The notes under the pieces are model-generated. The model made no database searches, was not told the DNA's origin, and was given only the letters and a program-made list of their open reading frames with translations. Position numbers and translations under genes: made by a program. 64,000 nt of DNA from Aplectana chamaeleonis (taxonomy: Eukaryota; Nematoda; Chromadorea; Rhabditida; Cosmocercidae), in the NCBI GenBank assembly GCA_029168955.1, contig JAPDOI010000383.1, positions 186,001-250,000 of the forward strand, given 5' to 3'. Positions 46,600 to 58,303 of the stretch are shown here, piece by piece. Positions within the stretch are counted from its first letter, which is position 1, and every line of letters starts with the position of its first letter.

Positions 46600-47137
46600 T
46601 AACTATCGTTCTTGTTCCGAATCAGACATATGGGCCGGCGCAGACGAGCGACGTCAGCAAGAACCGGTGAAGTTTGGCTAGAGCGACTGACCCTGGGTCT
46701 ATCCTAGACGGGGTGAGGCCACCCAAGACTCATAGAAATGATGGAAAATTCTGATAAAAGATGTCTGATACTGCTATCAATCATTGTTTTTATAGAAACT
46801 TCATGAAAATACTCCGACTGGTAGCCTTACCAATGGGTGGTTCATTTCACTTCCGTCTTGAATTTGAATGATGGGTGCCCCCCTCTCCCCCGTCTAGGAT
46901 TGTGCCCCAACCCTGTACAATTGGGTCATTTTAAAACTCATTTCTTCATTTTCTCGATTTTTAAATTCAAAAAAGTATATGCCTTGTATCTTGTCTGTAG
47001 GAAGCCGCGTTGCAACTATTATCTTGCAATCCTAGCAGCTGTTTCTTCATTTCTACCACTATGTTTCAAAGAAAAACAACTTGCCTTTTAGAGCTTGACG
47101 ATATTGTAGAAGGGAAACCCTTGTAAAAAGTTGTGAA
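46600..47137. other. Anonymous DNA
   Basis: One 84-codon plus-strand frame (46837-47091) has no recognisable motif. Nothing else was seen. Confidence 0.35.
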
Positions 47138-47936
47138 ATTTCTGAAAGTTGGGCTCCGCAGAAAAGGTCAAGGATTTGGCATTGCTCCTAAATGTCGTGA
47201 AATTGTCTTATTGGATTTGGCTCTCAACTTGATTTTTTAAATGTAGTGAAATTGTCGAATTGATTTGGCTGTGATGATACTATATGCAGATAACATAATC
47301 ATTAAATGTAGTGAAATTGTTGCAAACGGATTTGGCAGGAGCTCTATCAATTATCACAGTCAAATCACGCGTCAGAAGGGGTTTTCCTTGGAGCGCATAT
47401 TGAATCGAATGAGAACAGGAATAAACCTAGCAGCAAAACGTTTCTATACAATGCGAACCGTGAAAGCGTTGAGGACACGAAGACATAGTCAGTAGCGAGT
47501 AAATTGCGTTAGATTTCGTTTTCATGAATTTTATCTCATCGGTGAGGGAAGGTCTGGTACCTGAAAAGGCCACACTGAAAAGGCAGAATAGCATTCGGAA
47601 ACCTTAATTCTAGCCCATAAGGCCACGTTTCGTTCAGCATTGTTAACTGAGGATTATTATTTTTTTCTTTTTGTCTTCATTCGCTCGCCAGAGGACCTTC
47701 TGACGCATGATTTGACTGTGATAATTGACAGAGCTCCTACCTAATCCGTTTGCAACAATTTCACTACATTTAATGATTATGTTATCTGCATATAGTATCA
47801 TCACAGCCAAATCAATTCGACAATTTCACTACATTTGAAAAATCAAGTTGAGAGCCAAATCCAATAAGACAATTTCACGACATTTAGGAGCAATGCCAAA
47901 TCCTTGACCTTTTCTGCGGAGCCCAACTTTCAGAAA
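47138..47936. mobile_element. 0.8-kb element with about 240-bp terminal inverted repeats
   Basis: The left arm spans 47138-47379 and the right arm 47696-47936. ATTTCTGAAAGTTGGGCTCC at the left tip is the inverse of GGAGCCCAACTTTCAGAAAT at the right tip. The pairing continues through GATACTATATGCAGATAACA to TCACGCGTCAGAAGG. Each arm itself contains three diverged copies of AAATGT(A/C)GTGAAATTGT followed by a TTGGC motif. The 316-bp spacer has a short plus-strand frame without a recognised domain. The structure fits a foldback transposon. Confidence 0.75.
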
Positions 47937-48246
47937 TGGTTTGATGGTTTTGGAGAAAATTTTAAGAAACCGCTCGATTTCGGTGTTAATCTTCTTTTTT
48001 TCTGTTGCCGTTCACGATCTTGCTGGTGCACTTAAAATCGAGCTAGGAAGCTCATTTTGGAAAAGGAGGCTGGAAATGGACGCAGGTCGCCCCCATTCTA
48101 ATCTGAACTTGATACCTAAGCTTTGAAGGGTACCTCACAATCGTGGGTTTACATACTAAATCAGCCGTGGAGCACGAAAACTGCTTGGGCATGCTACGGC
48201 TATGGAGACCAGGGTGTCAGGGTGGATCTGCAGCCAATAACATACA

Positions 48247-48393
48247 GTTCACCTCCGCACTGCCGTTCAGTCCGCAAAGTGCACGCTGATTGCGAAATCG
48301 TGCTGCGGCGCGGTTGCGAGTATACTCAGACAGGGATGTGGGATCACCCGGGCGGTTTTGGCCTTTGGTGCCCGAGTGATCCCACGCAGATTT
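48247..48393. mobile_element. Half copy of the family E palindrome
   Basis: CCGCACTGCCGTTCAGTCCG through TGCGGCGCGGTTGCGAG and the centre GGGATCACCCGGGC match the left arm of 29054-29299. The right arm stops after GTGATCCCACG, so the copy is truncated. Confidence 0.65.
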
Positions 48394-48674
48394 TGGAAGC
48401 GTGAATGCCCAATCGCGGAAGTTGGCGACCACGCACTTTTACGTACACATTCTAATCGACGCCTGTTTCATGTTCGCGGTGTCGCGCAATTGGTTAGTCA
48501 TTTATGATAAAAAGGTGCATTGTGCTTTGCCATTTAACTTTAGCTTTATTACACGCCCTTGCAGAAGTGTAGAAACATAGAAAAGGCAGAAGAACAACGA
48601 AAACATCGAGGAACTTAAAAAATGACAAGTTTCGAAAGGAAAAAGCGTAAAACGATTGATGGATCCTTTCTTCA

Positions 48675-49462
48675 CAATGAAGGTAATTTTGGACAAGTGT
48701 TTTGAATTTAGTGAAGTTGATCGGTATCTGAACAGTATGACTCATCTTCAAGTATTCCATGCCGACTCTGAAGGTGAAGAAGCTGCGCCACGCTGACGGA
48801 ATTTAGGCTTGAACCTTTTTCCCCTAGTATTTGATTCAACCAGTTTGAAAAATGAATGAGCTTTGAGACCCAGTCTTCCAGTTATAATATTATATACCAA
48901 GATTAAATCATTTCTCTTGCGTCTGTAAAGTAAGGTATCCAAATTAAGCATACGATTCCTCACTATGCCACGGGGAATACTCCTTCCTATACGTGAAGCC
49001 AAGATACCTTATGAAGACCTTCCTTGTGAAGTTGTTTTGCACTTTTTCTAGTTTGGCAACGCAGGTTTTTTAATGAGGAAAGTGGATACAGGTACCATAT
49101 TCAAGAACAGATCGAACGTAAATTTTGTAGGCTGTAACCAAAAGCAATGGACCTTTAGTTTTCAGCGATTTGAATAGAAGGAAAACTTTCTGTTCAGCTT
49201 TCGCAACAATACTATCCAAATGCTTATCAAAATTCAATTTCGAATCGACAAGAAACCCTAAATCTTTAACTAGGTTAATATGCTGGAATATTGAACTCTC
49301 GATATTGTACCCGCCTTCCGGATTAGTAGTTCTACCCAGGTGTAGTACTTGACTTGTTTGTGTGGAAAGAGGGAGAAGGTTTCGTTTAGACCATTGAACT
49401 ACATTGTCAATTGTGGTTTGGATCCTAGTTTTATTGTCACCCTCAACTGTATCGTAGATTTT
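48675..49462 (-). pseudogene. CR1/jockey-like retrotransposon reverse transcriptase, C-terminal relic
   Basis: The minus strand carries the end of a non-LTR reverse transcriptase. Residues KIYDTVEGDNKTRIQTTIDN and SKRNLLPLSTQTSQVLHLGR follow the palm, then VKDLGFLVDSKLNFDKHLD with the conserved LG and H, then FLLFKSLKTKGPLLLVTAYK and a VLEYGTCI motif. Further on, in other frames, come RRNDLILVYNIITGRLGL-like sequence (48900s) and a final IPINFTKFKTLVQNYL, typical of the last helix of CR1-type proteins. The YADD catalytic motif is lost, because the copy starts just at that point. At least three frameshifts or stops break it. It is a 5'-truncated dead copy of a different clade from the RTE at 6535. 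Confidence 0.8.
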
Positions 49463-49574
49463 TTTAATGATAATAATCATTTTATGATAATAATTGTTTT
49501 GTATTATGATTGTTTTGCCTACTTATACTTATTTTGCCTGGATTAATGTGAAAAGAGGAATTTGAACGAGGACA

Positions 49575-49727
49575 TATGAAGCGGTCGCCGCGATTGGTCG
49601 CGTCGCCGTGCACTGCATGGCGGCGCGATCTGGTTATCTCAGTCGCCCAATCGCGCGATTGGGCGACTTTTCCCGCGATCTTGTCTGACGGGCCGGCGAC
49701 CAGATCGCGCGACGCGACCAGACCGAT
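49575..49727. repeat. GC-rich palindromic stretch
   Basis: GGTCGCGTCGCC, CAGTCGCCCAATCGCGCGAT and its inverse ATCGCGCGATTGGGCGAC, and CAGATCGCGCGACGCGACC form overlapping hairpins. It runs straight into the family I element. Probably a separate MITE. Confidence 0.5.
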
Positions 49728-49910
49728 AGGCCGGGGTCATACTTCCCGCTACGAGCGACAGCGACAGTCCACATCAGGCATATCGATTTTCGGTCGATAT
49801 TCATGGTAAACATTGCGTCGCATCGCCCGTCGCTGGAAGTATGATACCGGTCATACACAATGTTTTCATTCGGTCGCGTCGCAGAGCGATCGAACTCTGA
49901 AAGAGGCCTA
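49727..49910. mobile_element. Short MITE, family I copy 3
   Basis: The left end TAGGCC and right end CTCTGAAAGAGGCCTA, with interior GCATCGCCCGTCG and GGTCGCGTCGCAGAGCGATC, match the copies at 29468-29609 and 58857-58998. An inner inverted pair (CATACTTCCCGCT / GGAAGTATG) is also present. Confidence 0.55.
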
Positions 49911-49929
49911 ATACTTTGCTTTCCTTAAT

Positions 49930-49991
49930 GTGCGCTGACGCGAACTCGGCACACGTCGCATACGCGCACCATGTTTGCGTCAACGCACAAT
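49930..49991. repeat. Core of a family M palindrome
   Basis: GTGCGCTGACGCGAACTCGG faces ATGTTTGCGTCAACGCAC with CACGTCGCATACGCGC between. The flanks ATACTTTGC and CGAGCCGAC correspond to the outer arms of the copy at 37580-37719. Confidence 0.5.
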
Positions 49992-50069
49992 ACGAGCCGA
50001 CATTCATGAACGATTACACGCTAGGTAATTTGAATGCTACTCGAAATCTATGCGTTTTCGTGCTCTCTA

Positions 50070-50860
50070 CCAGGTTGTTCAATAAGCTTTGTCGTTCGAT
50101 AAAAAAATCAAAATTTTTTGCTTCAAAAAACACTTTATTCTTCAGTATAATTTCCCTGAACATTCATACACTTAATAAAAACAAAAAGTCTTCAAAATTC
50201 GAAAAAAATTCAAGTCTCATCGATAGTGATGAATCGACGCACAGAAGTCGCTTTATCCTTTCAAAATCGCTCCAAATATTGCTGAGAAAGTCGCATTCGA
50301 ATGTGCTTTGTTCCACTTTTAGCGAATGCGGCACCCATTGTGCACACAGCTTTCTAAAACCAAAAATTCCACTTGAAATATGGCTCACACTGCCTAATGA
50401 GATGTGTGAAGCCTCTACTAAATCTCTCTCAGTCAATCGACGATCTCCCAAAACCATATCCTCTATTTTGGCAATGATTTCTGGTGTTGATGCGCTTTCT
50501 GGACGTCCTTCACGTGGATTGCCTTCAAGGCTTGTACGACCATGTTTAAATTCAGCAACCCATCTTTCTACGGTTCTGATTGTAGGTGAATAATCATTAT
50601 ACACTTTTACCATACGTTCGTGACTTTCTCTTGGTGCTACACCTTCCAAAAATAAGAATTTTATCACTGCACGATATTCAATTTTTTCCATTGCTGTGAC
50701 ACGGCGACACTAAATGGCTTGTAAACAAGGAATGAATTGACAGATTGAAATGAAACTTCACATACGTTGATATGAAGAGTGAGCCAACAAAACAAAAAAA
50801 ACTCTGGGCTAGTAGCAACGCCCTCTCCCATCGAACGACAAAGCTTATTGAACAACCTGG
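50070..50860. mobile_element. Internally deleted mariner element, 791 bp
   Basis: The 31-bp terminal inverted repeats are identical: CCAGGTTGTTCAATAAGCTT at 50070-50089 and onward to GTTCGAT, with the exact inverse at 50830-50860. TA lies on both sides (50068-50069 and 50861-50862), the expected Tc1/mariner target duplication. Autonomous mariners are about 1.3 kb, so about 0.5 kb is missing inside. The perfect terminal repeats suggest fairly recent movement, driven by a full copy elsewhere (inference). Confidence 0.92.
50135..50691 (-). pseudogene. Mariner transposase, central catalytic part deleted
   Basis: From the ATG at 50691, the N-terminus MEKIEYRAVIKFLFLEGV begins the DNA-binding region of a mariner transposase. 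It continues with two helix-turn-helix motifs: SPTIRTVERWVAEFKHGRTS, with the linker GRPESASTPEIIAKIEDMVL, then DRRLTERDLVEASHISLGSV. FGFRKLCAQWVPHSLKVEQ marks the start of the catalytic domain. Soon after, frame and sequence degrade near the first catalytic aspartate, and the sequence jumps to the C-terminal tail QGNYTEE with a stop at 50135-50137 in a shifted frame. Intact proteins are about 340-350 residues with a DD34D triad; most of the triad is absent. An N-terminal DNA-binding fragment of about 110 residues could still be made, if transcribed. Confidence 0.9.
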
Positions 50861-50862
50861 TA

Positions 50863-51295
50863 TACGTCTCCCTCGCTGCTCAGCAATTTCTTCCACTTCC
50901 AAATCATCTCGGTGACTTGTGTAAAACGTACATACATAAATACAGTATGTTGAATGAGCCATAGGCCCGATCCCTAGAAAGCAGAGCTCTTGCAAACGTA
51001 CACAACTTGCAAACAAGGGTTTGACGCGGTGCATTTTCTTTTTGAATAATAATAAAAGATAAACTACCAGTCAAAAGGCTAATTCCTAGTGTACAGAGGT
51101 TTTCCTAGGTGATGAATGCGTTGATGCTAGTTTCAGATCTAGAAACCTGAAAGCCATTCGAATAACCCAAAATTAGGGTGGGCACCACGTTTTGGCACGC
51201 ACTGAATGTATCGTCAAGCCTGCGATGACTAAGACGGGCAGAGCTGAATCAAGCGGGCGGAGCTTTGACAATAATTATGGGAATAGAGATCCGGT
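50863..51295. other. Anonymous DNA
   Basis: The flank of the mariner insertion. No gene or repeat was recognised. Confidence 0.35.
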
Positions 51296-51437
51296 AAGGC
51301 CCTAGTTACACACCAGCGATTCGCCGCCGCTGGCTTCCGCGGCATGTTTGCTATTGGTTAATTTCGAAATCTGACCAATCGCAGACTTCCCACAGAAACC
51401 AGCGGCGCCGAATCGCCGATGTATAACTAGGGCCTAA
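51296..51437. mobile_element. Short palindromic MITE, family J copy 2
   Basis: The ends are AAGGCCCTAGTTACAC and TATAACTAGGGCCTAA. GCGATTCGCCGCCGCTGGCT on the left faces CCAGCGGCGCCGAATCGC on the right. It matches 30668-30810. Confidence 0.7.
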
Positions 51438-51715
51438 CTTGATAAAGTTTCGGTCTTTCAGAATTCAGAATGAGATCCCCATTTTCGGGAGCTAACTTTA
51501 AACGAATCTCAACTTAGGGAATCAGATGCAACAGGAAAGGACAGAAGAAAATGGCAGGAAATCGGCAAAGTTTATTCGGAAAACTTTTCTGGAATGAAAC
51601 AATTTTCAACAAGAATTTTTGTTCATTTTAAACCACTTTTTCGAATGAAATTTCATATGAGCAGCAGTTTGATGACGGTCGCCTCAATTTGTCTATGCTC
51701 TACTCATGTCACGAA

Positions 51716-54700
51716 GGTATGCTTCTGGAACACAGACTCCTTCTGACTACGGTCACTCGTTCTCCACAGAAGGATTGGAAAGAACGAGTCCTGTCGAATG
51801 GTGTTGGTTCCTGTCGCAACAGGTTCAGTTGGCGGGAGAGACGCAGACTCGAAGATACGAAATCTTCCGAATCTTCGAAGCTTCTTCGATCTACTCTCTC
51901 TCTAACTTCCTTAAGTACGCATGTTTGAATGTAGCAGTCTGTTAGTTTGTATTATACTGTACTCCTACAGTTTCAGATTTTGTCGAATATTCGACTTTTC
52001 GAATATTTCGGAATTTGAAACTTTTCGAATATTCGACTTCCCAAATAACTCGGAATTCGAACTTTTCGAACATTAAGTTTTCCCGACCAACCGGGAGAAT
52101 AGTCGACTTTTTCAATGGAACGTCGAAAGAAAAAGTCGAATTTTTTCATTTGACTTTTTGAGCTTGTGAGTAGGTTCTTTCGCCTTTCCCTCTTGTTCAC
52201 GGAAAAGAATCCTCAATGATTATAGCTACCATTATGCTTCCTAACTTCTACGATTATGAAACTGTTGGTTGGGCAAGTTTAAGGAAATGGGAAAGAGATT
52301 ACAGGAAAGCCGCGGGGGGTTGTGAGTAGGGGTCGCCAGAAAGGAAAAAATAGTGAAAAAGAGTGCGTGAAAGATGCGTTTGGTGCATAAGCGGGTAGGT
52401 CAAGTTATTGATCTTTTTAGATTCGATGAGACGCCGCATGGAGGCGCGAACGATCTCCCGCACCACGGCCACCCCGCCCCACGCCTCTCAGTCGTCTTCG
52501 AGCGGATCGGTTCTGTAATCCGACACGCTCCTACTCGCTAGTCGTCCCGCTATCCAGACGTCTACTCGCTGGTCGTCCGTCATCTGCTGCCATCTACTGC
52601 ACGGTGTCCCGAACTGGTCTTCCTGCTGCTGCAGTCAACGTATTTTCGCTGTCGTCATTTACACAGATCACGTAAGTCATCAGTTTGTTGTTTTTTGTAT
52701 AAAAGGTATTTTTTAATGTTGGTTCCGTTAATAATTTTTTTTCCATATTTTCTCGTGAAACGCTGTTCGTTTGAAACTCGGGTTCAACCCACTTTTATCG
52801 TCGCTGGTTTTTTTTTGTGCGTACATTAGGGTCAAAACGTAGAGAAATCCTATCCCGCCAAACCATACACATTTCCAAAAAATGTGAATCAGATAAGGTG
52901 ATACTGTCGTTGTTCATCATTTCCTCATTGTATCTCGTTTTTCCTTTCCCATACTTCCCCTAACTGTATGACATGTATACCTCACGTTATCTTGAATTGT
53001 AAATGGGTGCACGCGTATGGCTCTACCTACGAGTGGACTCATATAAATTCATCACTAATAACGGAACTGATTGTTATATTTCTTATCCATTATTCGGTTT
53101 TCATCTTTCGATAGGACAGGAAGCCACATCAATTACAAAATGCAAGAAACACATCGACTCAAATGACGTGTGATCTACGCAACGACAGCGGCTAATGAAG
53201 TTCAGGGACGGAACTTTTTCGAAAGGGTAGGATGTAGGGAAATGGAAAATAGATTACAGGAAAGCCAATCTGTGCGAAGTACGAGAATGAATATGGAAGC
53301 AGATTCGTCTACCAACTGGCGTGTACGGTAAATGTGAATATCACACAAAGCCGTGAAAAAAACAGACTCCTTCTGGAACACAGACTCCTTCTGACTACGG
53401 TCACTCGTTCTCCACAGAAGAATTGGAAAGGACGAGTCCTGTCGAATGGTGTTGGTTCCTGTCGCAACAGGTTCAGTTGGCGGGAGAGACGCAGACTCGA
53501 AGATACGAAATCTTCCGAATCTTCGAAGCTTCCTCGAGCTACTCTCTCTCTAACTTCCTTTAGTACGCATGTTTGAATGTAGCAGTCTGTTAGTTTGTAT
53601 TATACTATACTCCTACACTTTCAGATTTTGTCGAATATCCGACTTTTCTAATATTTCGGAATTTGAAACTTTTCGAATATTCGACTTCCCAAATAACTCG
53701 GAATTCGAACTTTTCGAACATTAAGTTTTCCCGACCAACCGGGAGAATAGTCGACTTTTTCAATGGAACGTCGAAAGAAAAAGTCGAATTTTTTCATTTG
53801 ACTTTTTGAGCTTGTGAGTAGGTTCTTTCGCCTTTCCCTCTTGTTCACGGAAAAAAATCCTCAATGATTATAGCTACCATTATGCTTCCTAACTTCTACG
53901 ATTATGAAACTGTTGGTTGGGCAAGTTTAAGGAAATGGGAAAGAGATCACAGTAAAGCCAATCTGTGCGAAGTACGAGGATGAATATGGAAGGTGATTCG
54001 TCTACCAACTGGCGTGTACGGTAAATGTGAATATCACACAAAGCCGTAAAAATAACAGACTCCTTCTGGAACACAGACTCCTTCTGACTACGGTCACTCG
54101 TTATCCACAGAAGAATTGGAAAGGACGAGTCCTGTCGAATGGTGTTGGTTCCTGTCGCAACAGGTTCAGTTGGCGGGAGAGACGCAGACTCGAAGACACG
54201 AAATCTTCCGAATCTTCGAAGCTTCCTCGAGCTACTCTCTCTAACTTCCTTCAGTACGCATGTTTGAATGTAGCAGTCTGTTGGTTTGTTTTATACTATA
54301 CTCCTACACTTTCAGATTTTGTCGAATATCCGACTTTTCGGATGTTTCGGAATTTGAAACTTTTCGAATATTCGACTTCCCAAACAACTCGGAATTTGGA
54401 CTTTTCGAACATTCAATTTTCCCGACCACCCGGGAGAATAGTCGACTTTTTCAATGGAATGTCGGAAGAAAAGTCGAATTTTTTCATTCGACTTTTTGAG
54501 CTTGTGAGTGGGTTCTTCCGCCTTTCCCTCTTGTTCACGGAAAAAAATCCTCAATGATTATAGCTACCATTCTACTTCCTAACTTCTACGATTATGAAAT
54601 TGTTGGTTGGGCAAGTGTAAGGAAATGGTAAAGAGATCACAGTAAAGCCAATCTGTGCGAAGTACGAGGATGAATATGGAAGGTGATTCGTCTACCAACT

Positions 54701-57700
54701 GGCGTGTACGGTAAATGTGAATATCACACAAAGCCGTAAAAATAACAGACTCCTTCTGGAACACAGACTCCTTCTGACTACGGTCACTCGTTATCCACAG
54801 AAGAATTGGAAAGGACGAGTCCTGTCGAATGGTGTTGGTTCCTGTCGCAACAGGTTCAGTTGGCGGGAGAGACGCAGACTCGAAGACACGAAATCTTCCG
54901 AATCTTCGAAGCTTCCTCGAGCTACTCTCTCTAACTTCCTTCAGTACGCATGTTTGAATGTAGCAGTCTGTTGGTTTGTTTTATACTATACTCCTACACT
55001 TTCAGATTTTGTCGAATATCCGACTTTTCGGATGTTTCGGAATTTGAAACTTTTCGAATATTCGACTTCCCAAACAACTCGGAATTTGGACTTTTCGAAC
55101 ATTCAGTTTTCCCGACCACCCGGGAGAATAGTTAACTTTTTCAATGGAATGTCGGAAGAAAAAGTCGAATTTTTTCATTCGACTTTTTGAGCTTGTGAGT
55201 AGGTTCTTCCGCCTTTCCCTCTTGTTCACGGAAAAAAATCCTCAATGATTATAGCTACCATTCTGCTTCCTAACTTCTACGATTATGAAACTGTTGGTTG
55301 GGCAAGTTTAAGGAAATGGAAAAGAGATTACAGGAAAGCCGCGGGGGGTTGTGAGTAGGGGTCGCCAGAAAGGAAAAAAATAGTGAAAAAGAGTGCGTGA
55401 AAGATGCGTTTGGTGCATAAGCGGGTAGGTCAAGTTATTGATCTTTTTAGATTCGATGAGACGCCGCATGGAGGCGCGAACGATCTCCCGCACCACGGCC
55501 ACCCCGCCCCACGCCTCTCAGTCGTCTTCGAGCGGATCGGTTCTGTAATCCGACACGCTCCTACTCGCTAGTCGTCCCGCTATCCAGACGTCTACTCGCT
55601 GGTCGTCCGTCATCTGCTGCCATCTACTGCACGGTGTCCCGAACTGGTCTTCCTGCTGCTGCAGTCAACGTATTTTCGCTGTCGTCATTTACACAGATCA
55701 CGTAAGTCATCAGTTTGTTGTTTTTTGTATAAAAGGTATTTTTTAATGTTGGTTCCGTTAATAATTTTTTTCCATATTTTCTCGTGAAACGCTGTTCGTT
55801 TGAAACTCGGGTTCATCCCACTTTTATCGTCGCTGGTTTTTTTTTGTGCGTACATTAGGGTCAAAACGTAGAGAAATCCTATCCCGCCAAACCTTACACA
55901 TCTCCAAAAAATGTGAATCAGATAAGGTGATGCTGTCGTTGTTCATCAATTCCTCATTGTATCTCGTTTTTCCTTTCCCATACTTCCCCTAACTGTATGA
56001 CATGTATACCTCACGTTATCTTGAATTGTAAATGGGTGCACGCGTAAGGCTCTACCTACGAGTGGACTCATATAAATCCATCACTAATAACGAAACTGAT
56101 TGTTATATTTCTTATCCATTATTCGGTTTTCATCTTTCGATAGGACAGGAAGCCACATCAATTACAAAACGCAAGCAACACATCGACTCAAATGACGTGT
56201 GATCTACGCAACAACAGCGGCTAATGAAGTTCAGGGACGGAACTTTTTCGAAAGGGTAGGATGTAAAGAAATGGAAAAGAGATTACAGGAAAGCCAATCT
56301 GTGCGAAGTACGAGAACGAATATGGAAGCCGATTCGTCTACCAACTGGCGTGTACGGTAAATGTGAATATCACACAAAGCCGTAAAAATAACAGACTCCT
56401 TCTGACCACGGTCACTCGTTCTCCACAGAAGAATTGGAAAGGACGAGTCCTGTCGAATGGTGTTGGTTCCTGTCGCAACAGGTTCAGTTGGCGGGAGAGA
56501 CGCAGACTCGAAGATACGAAATCTTCCGAATCTTCGAAGCTTCCTCGAGCTACTCTCTCTAACCTCCTTCAGTACGCATGTTTGAATGTAGCAGTCTGTT
56601 AGTTTGTATTATACTATACTCCTACACTTTCAGATTTTGTCGAATATCCGACTTTTCGAATATTTCGGAATTTGAAACTTTTCGAATATTCGACTTCCCA
56701 AACAACTCGGAATTTGGACTTTTCGAACATTCAATTTTCCCGACCACCCGGGAGAATAGTCGACTTTTTCAATGGAATGTCGGAAGAAAAAGTCGAAGTT
56801 TTTCATTCGACTTTTTGAGCTTGTGAGTGGGTTCTTCCGCCTTTCCCTCTTGTTCACGGAAAAAAATCCTCAATGATTATAGCTACCATTCTGCTTCCTA
56901 ACTTCTACGATTATGAAACTGTTGGTTGGGCAAGTGTAAGGAAATGGTAAAGAGATCACAGGAAAGCCAATCTGTGCGAAGTACGAGAATGATTATGGAA
57001 GGTGATTCGTCTACCAACTGGCGTGTACGGTAAATTTGAATACCACACAAAGCCGTGAAAAAAAAACAGACTCTCTCTGGAACACAGACTCCTTCTGACT
57101 ACGGTCACTCGTTCTCCACAGAAGGATTGGAAAGGACGAATCCTGTCGAATATCGAATGGTGTTGGTTCCTGTCACAACAGGTTCAGTTGGCGCGAGAGA
57201 CGCAGACTCGAAGATACGAAATCTTCAGAATCTTCGAAGCTTCCTCAAGCTACTCTCTCTAACTTCCTTCTGTACGCATGTTTGAATGTAGCAGCCTGTT
57301 AGTTTATATTGTACTATACTCCTACACTTTCAGATTTTGTCGAATATCCGACTTTTCGAATATTTCGGAATTTGAAACTTTTCGAATATTCGACTTCCCA
57401 AACAACTCGGAATTTAGACTTTTCGAACATTCAGTTTTCCCGACCACCCGGGAGAATAGTCGACTTTTTTAATGGAATGTCGGAAGAAAAAGTCGAAATT
57501 TTTTCATTCGACTTTTTGAGCTTGTGAGTAGGTTCTTTCGCCTTTCCCTCTTGTTCACGGAAAAAAAATCCTCAATGATTATAGCTACCATTCTGCTTCC
57601 TACCTTCTACGATTATGAAATTGTTGGTTGGGCAAGTGTAAGGAAATGGAAAAGAGATCACAGGAAAGCCAATCTGTGCGAAGTACGAGAATGAATATGG

Positions 57701-57761
57701 AAGCTGATTCGTCTACCAACTGGCGCGTACGGTAAATGTGAATATCCCACAAAGCCGTAAA
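51716..57761. repeat. Mosaic tandem array of two cassettes, order A-B-A-A-A-B-A-A-a
   Basis: Cassette A is about 690 bp and B about 955 bp, both starting at GGAAATGG. The A copies are 51716-52282 (left part missing), 53237-53930, 53931-54620, 54621-55311, 56267-56938, 56939-57641 and 57642-57761 (right part missing). The B copies are 52283-53236 and 55312-56266. Copies 53931 and 54621 are the most alike, so they arose last. Cassette A carries splice-like signals: a CAG before GAAAGCC, CG/GTAAATG, CACTTTCAG/ATTTTG and GAGCTT/GTGAGTAGG. It also has a stretch of repeated TTTTCGAATATTCGAC-type sequence. Single-base indels between copies change the frame of every long open frame, so the cassettes are not obviously protein-coding throughout. 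Confidence 0.9.
52283..53236. repeat. Cassette B copy 1 (copy 2 at 55312-56266)
   Basis: B has GTGAGTAGGGGTCGCC near its start and a TTTTTAG at 52420 followed by an ATG (52426) and a short frame MRRRMEARTISRTTATPPHA to a TAA at 52516-52518. A GATCAC/GTAAGT donor-like site lies at 52671/52672 and a TTTCGATAG acceptor-like site at about 53115. The copy at 55312-56266 is about 98% alike by eye and keeps all these signals. It could hold a 5' exon and promoter of a duplicated gene. That is inference, and no protein family is recognised. Confidence 0.55.
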
Positions 57762-57863
57762 GTACACAAGAGACATCACCACCGAAATTACTAAACGGGT
57801 GGGCGCCGCGTTCACATTGTTCGAGTACAAGCCCATAGCAACTTAATTGGAAATCTCTTACAG

Positions 57864-58228
57864 GACAACCGATCCATGGAGGTACAGCCGAACGACGAAT
57901 GGATTAACCTCGACGATCCGACGACGTGCACTGTTCAATCACAATCAGTACGGCATCCTCCCTTGTTCAAGTACGACCATTGGACAAATCTGGCGAAGCA
58001 CCACCGCATAAAAGTAACGATGGATTCAGCAAAGACAGTTGGCAGCTTAGACTACACATTTATTCCTCTTCTTCTTCTTCTTCACAGTCCCCTCTGGGGA
58101 ATTACTTCGGTGATGCCCCAGACCACTGTTCTCTCTCTGACCCGAATTTAATTCTTGCATTTGTTTCCCCATCCTTCGGGATGGACCTCATCATCTCTCT
58201 CTCTCTCCCTTTTGACTTACTCAAATGA
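57864..58228 (+). CDS. Candidate two-exon host gene end (57864-58013 joined to 58088-58228)
   Basis: The first exon follows AATCTCTTACAG and is open from 57864, with an ATG at 57876 (MEVQPNDEWINLDDPTTC...). At 58014 GTAACG begins exactly on a codon boundary. The 74-bp intron ends in CTTCTTCTTCTTCACAG at 58087, and the second exon opens in frame (SPLGNYFGDAPDHCSLSDPN...), ending at TGA 58226-58228. From the ATG this gives 93 residues, with a hydrophobic tail (LIISLSLPFDLL). AATAAA follows at 58304. The family is not recognised. Upstream exons may lie in the cassette array, or the ATG may be the true start after trans-splicing at 57863. What is seen is signals and phase agreement; function is unknown. 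Confidence 0.5.
58185..58209. repeat. Short (TC)n tract
   Basis: A CTCTCTCTCTCTCTC run within the second exon of the candidate gene. In frame it encodes alternating Ser-Leu, which raises some doubt about the coding status of this part. Confidence 0.7.
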
Positions 58229-58303
58229 AAACTTGAGTCATGATTCTATTCCTCAGTACCATCTGCTGTTAACAATAGTGTTCCTCTGGCATTTGTCTTT
58301 GCT

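Noticed and set aside
51689..57527. Repeated 60-176 codon frames across the cassette array as a protein family
   Set aside because: Single-base indels between copies change the frame, and the stretch rich in TTCGAATATTCGA reads as Phe/Arg/Ile/Ser repeats in every frame. Kept only as a finding about splice-like signals.
57766..57845. A short frame DITTEITKRVGAAFTLFEY that faintly resembles the thumb of non-LTR reverse transcriptases
   Set aside because: Only about 30 residues, no neighbouring motif, and it overlaps the junction with the cassette array.
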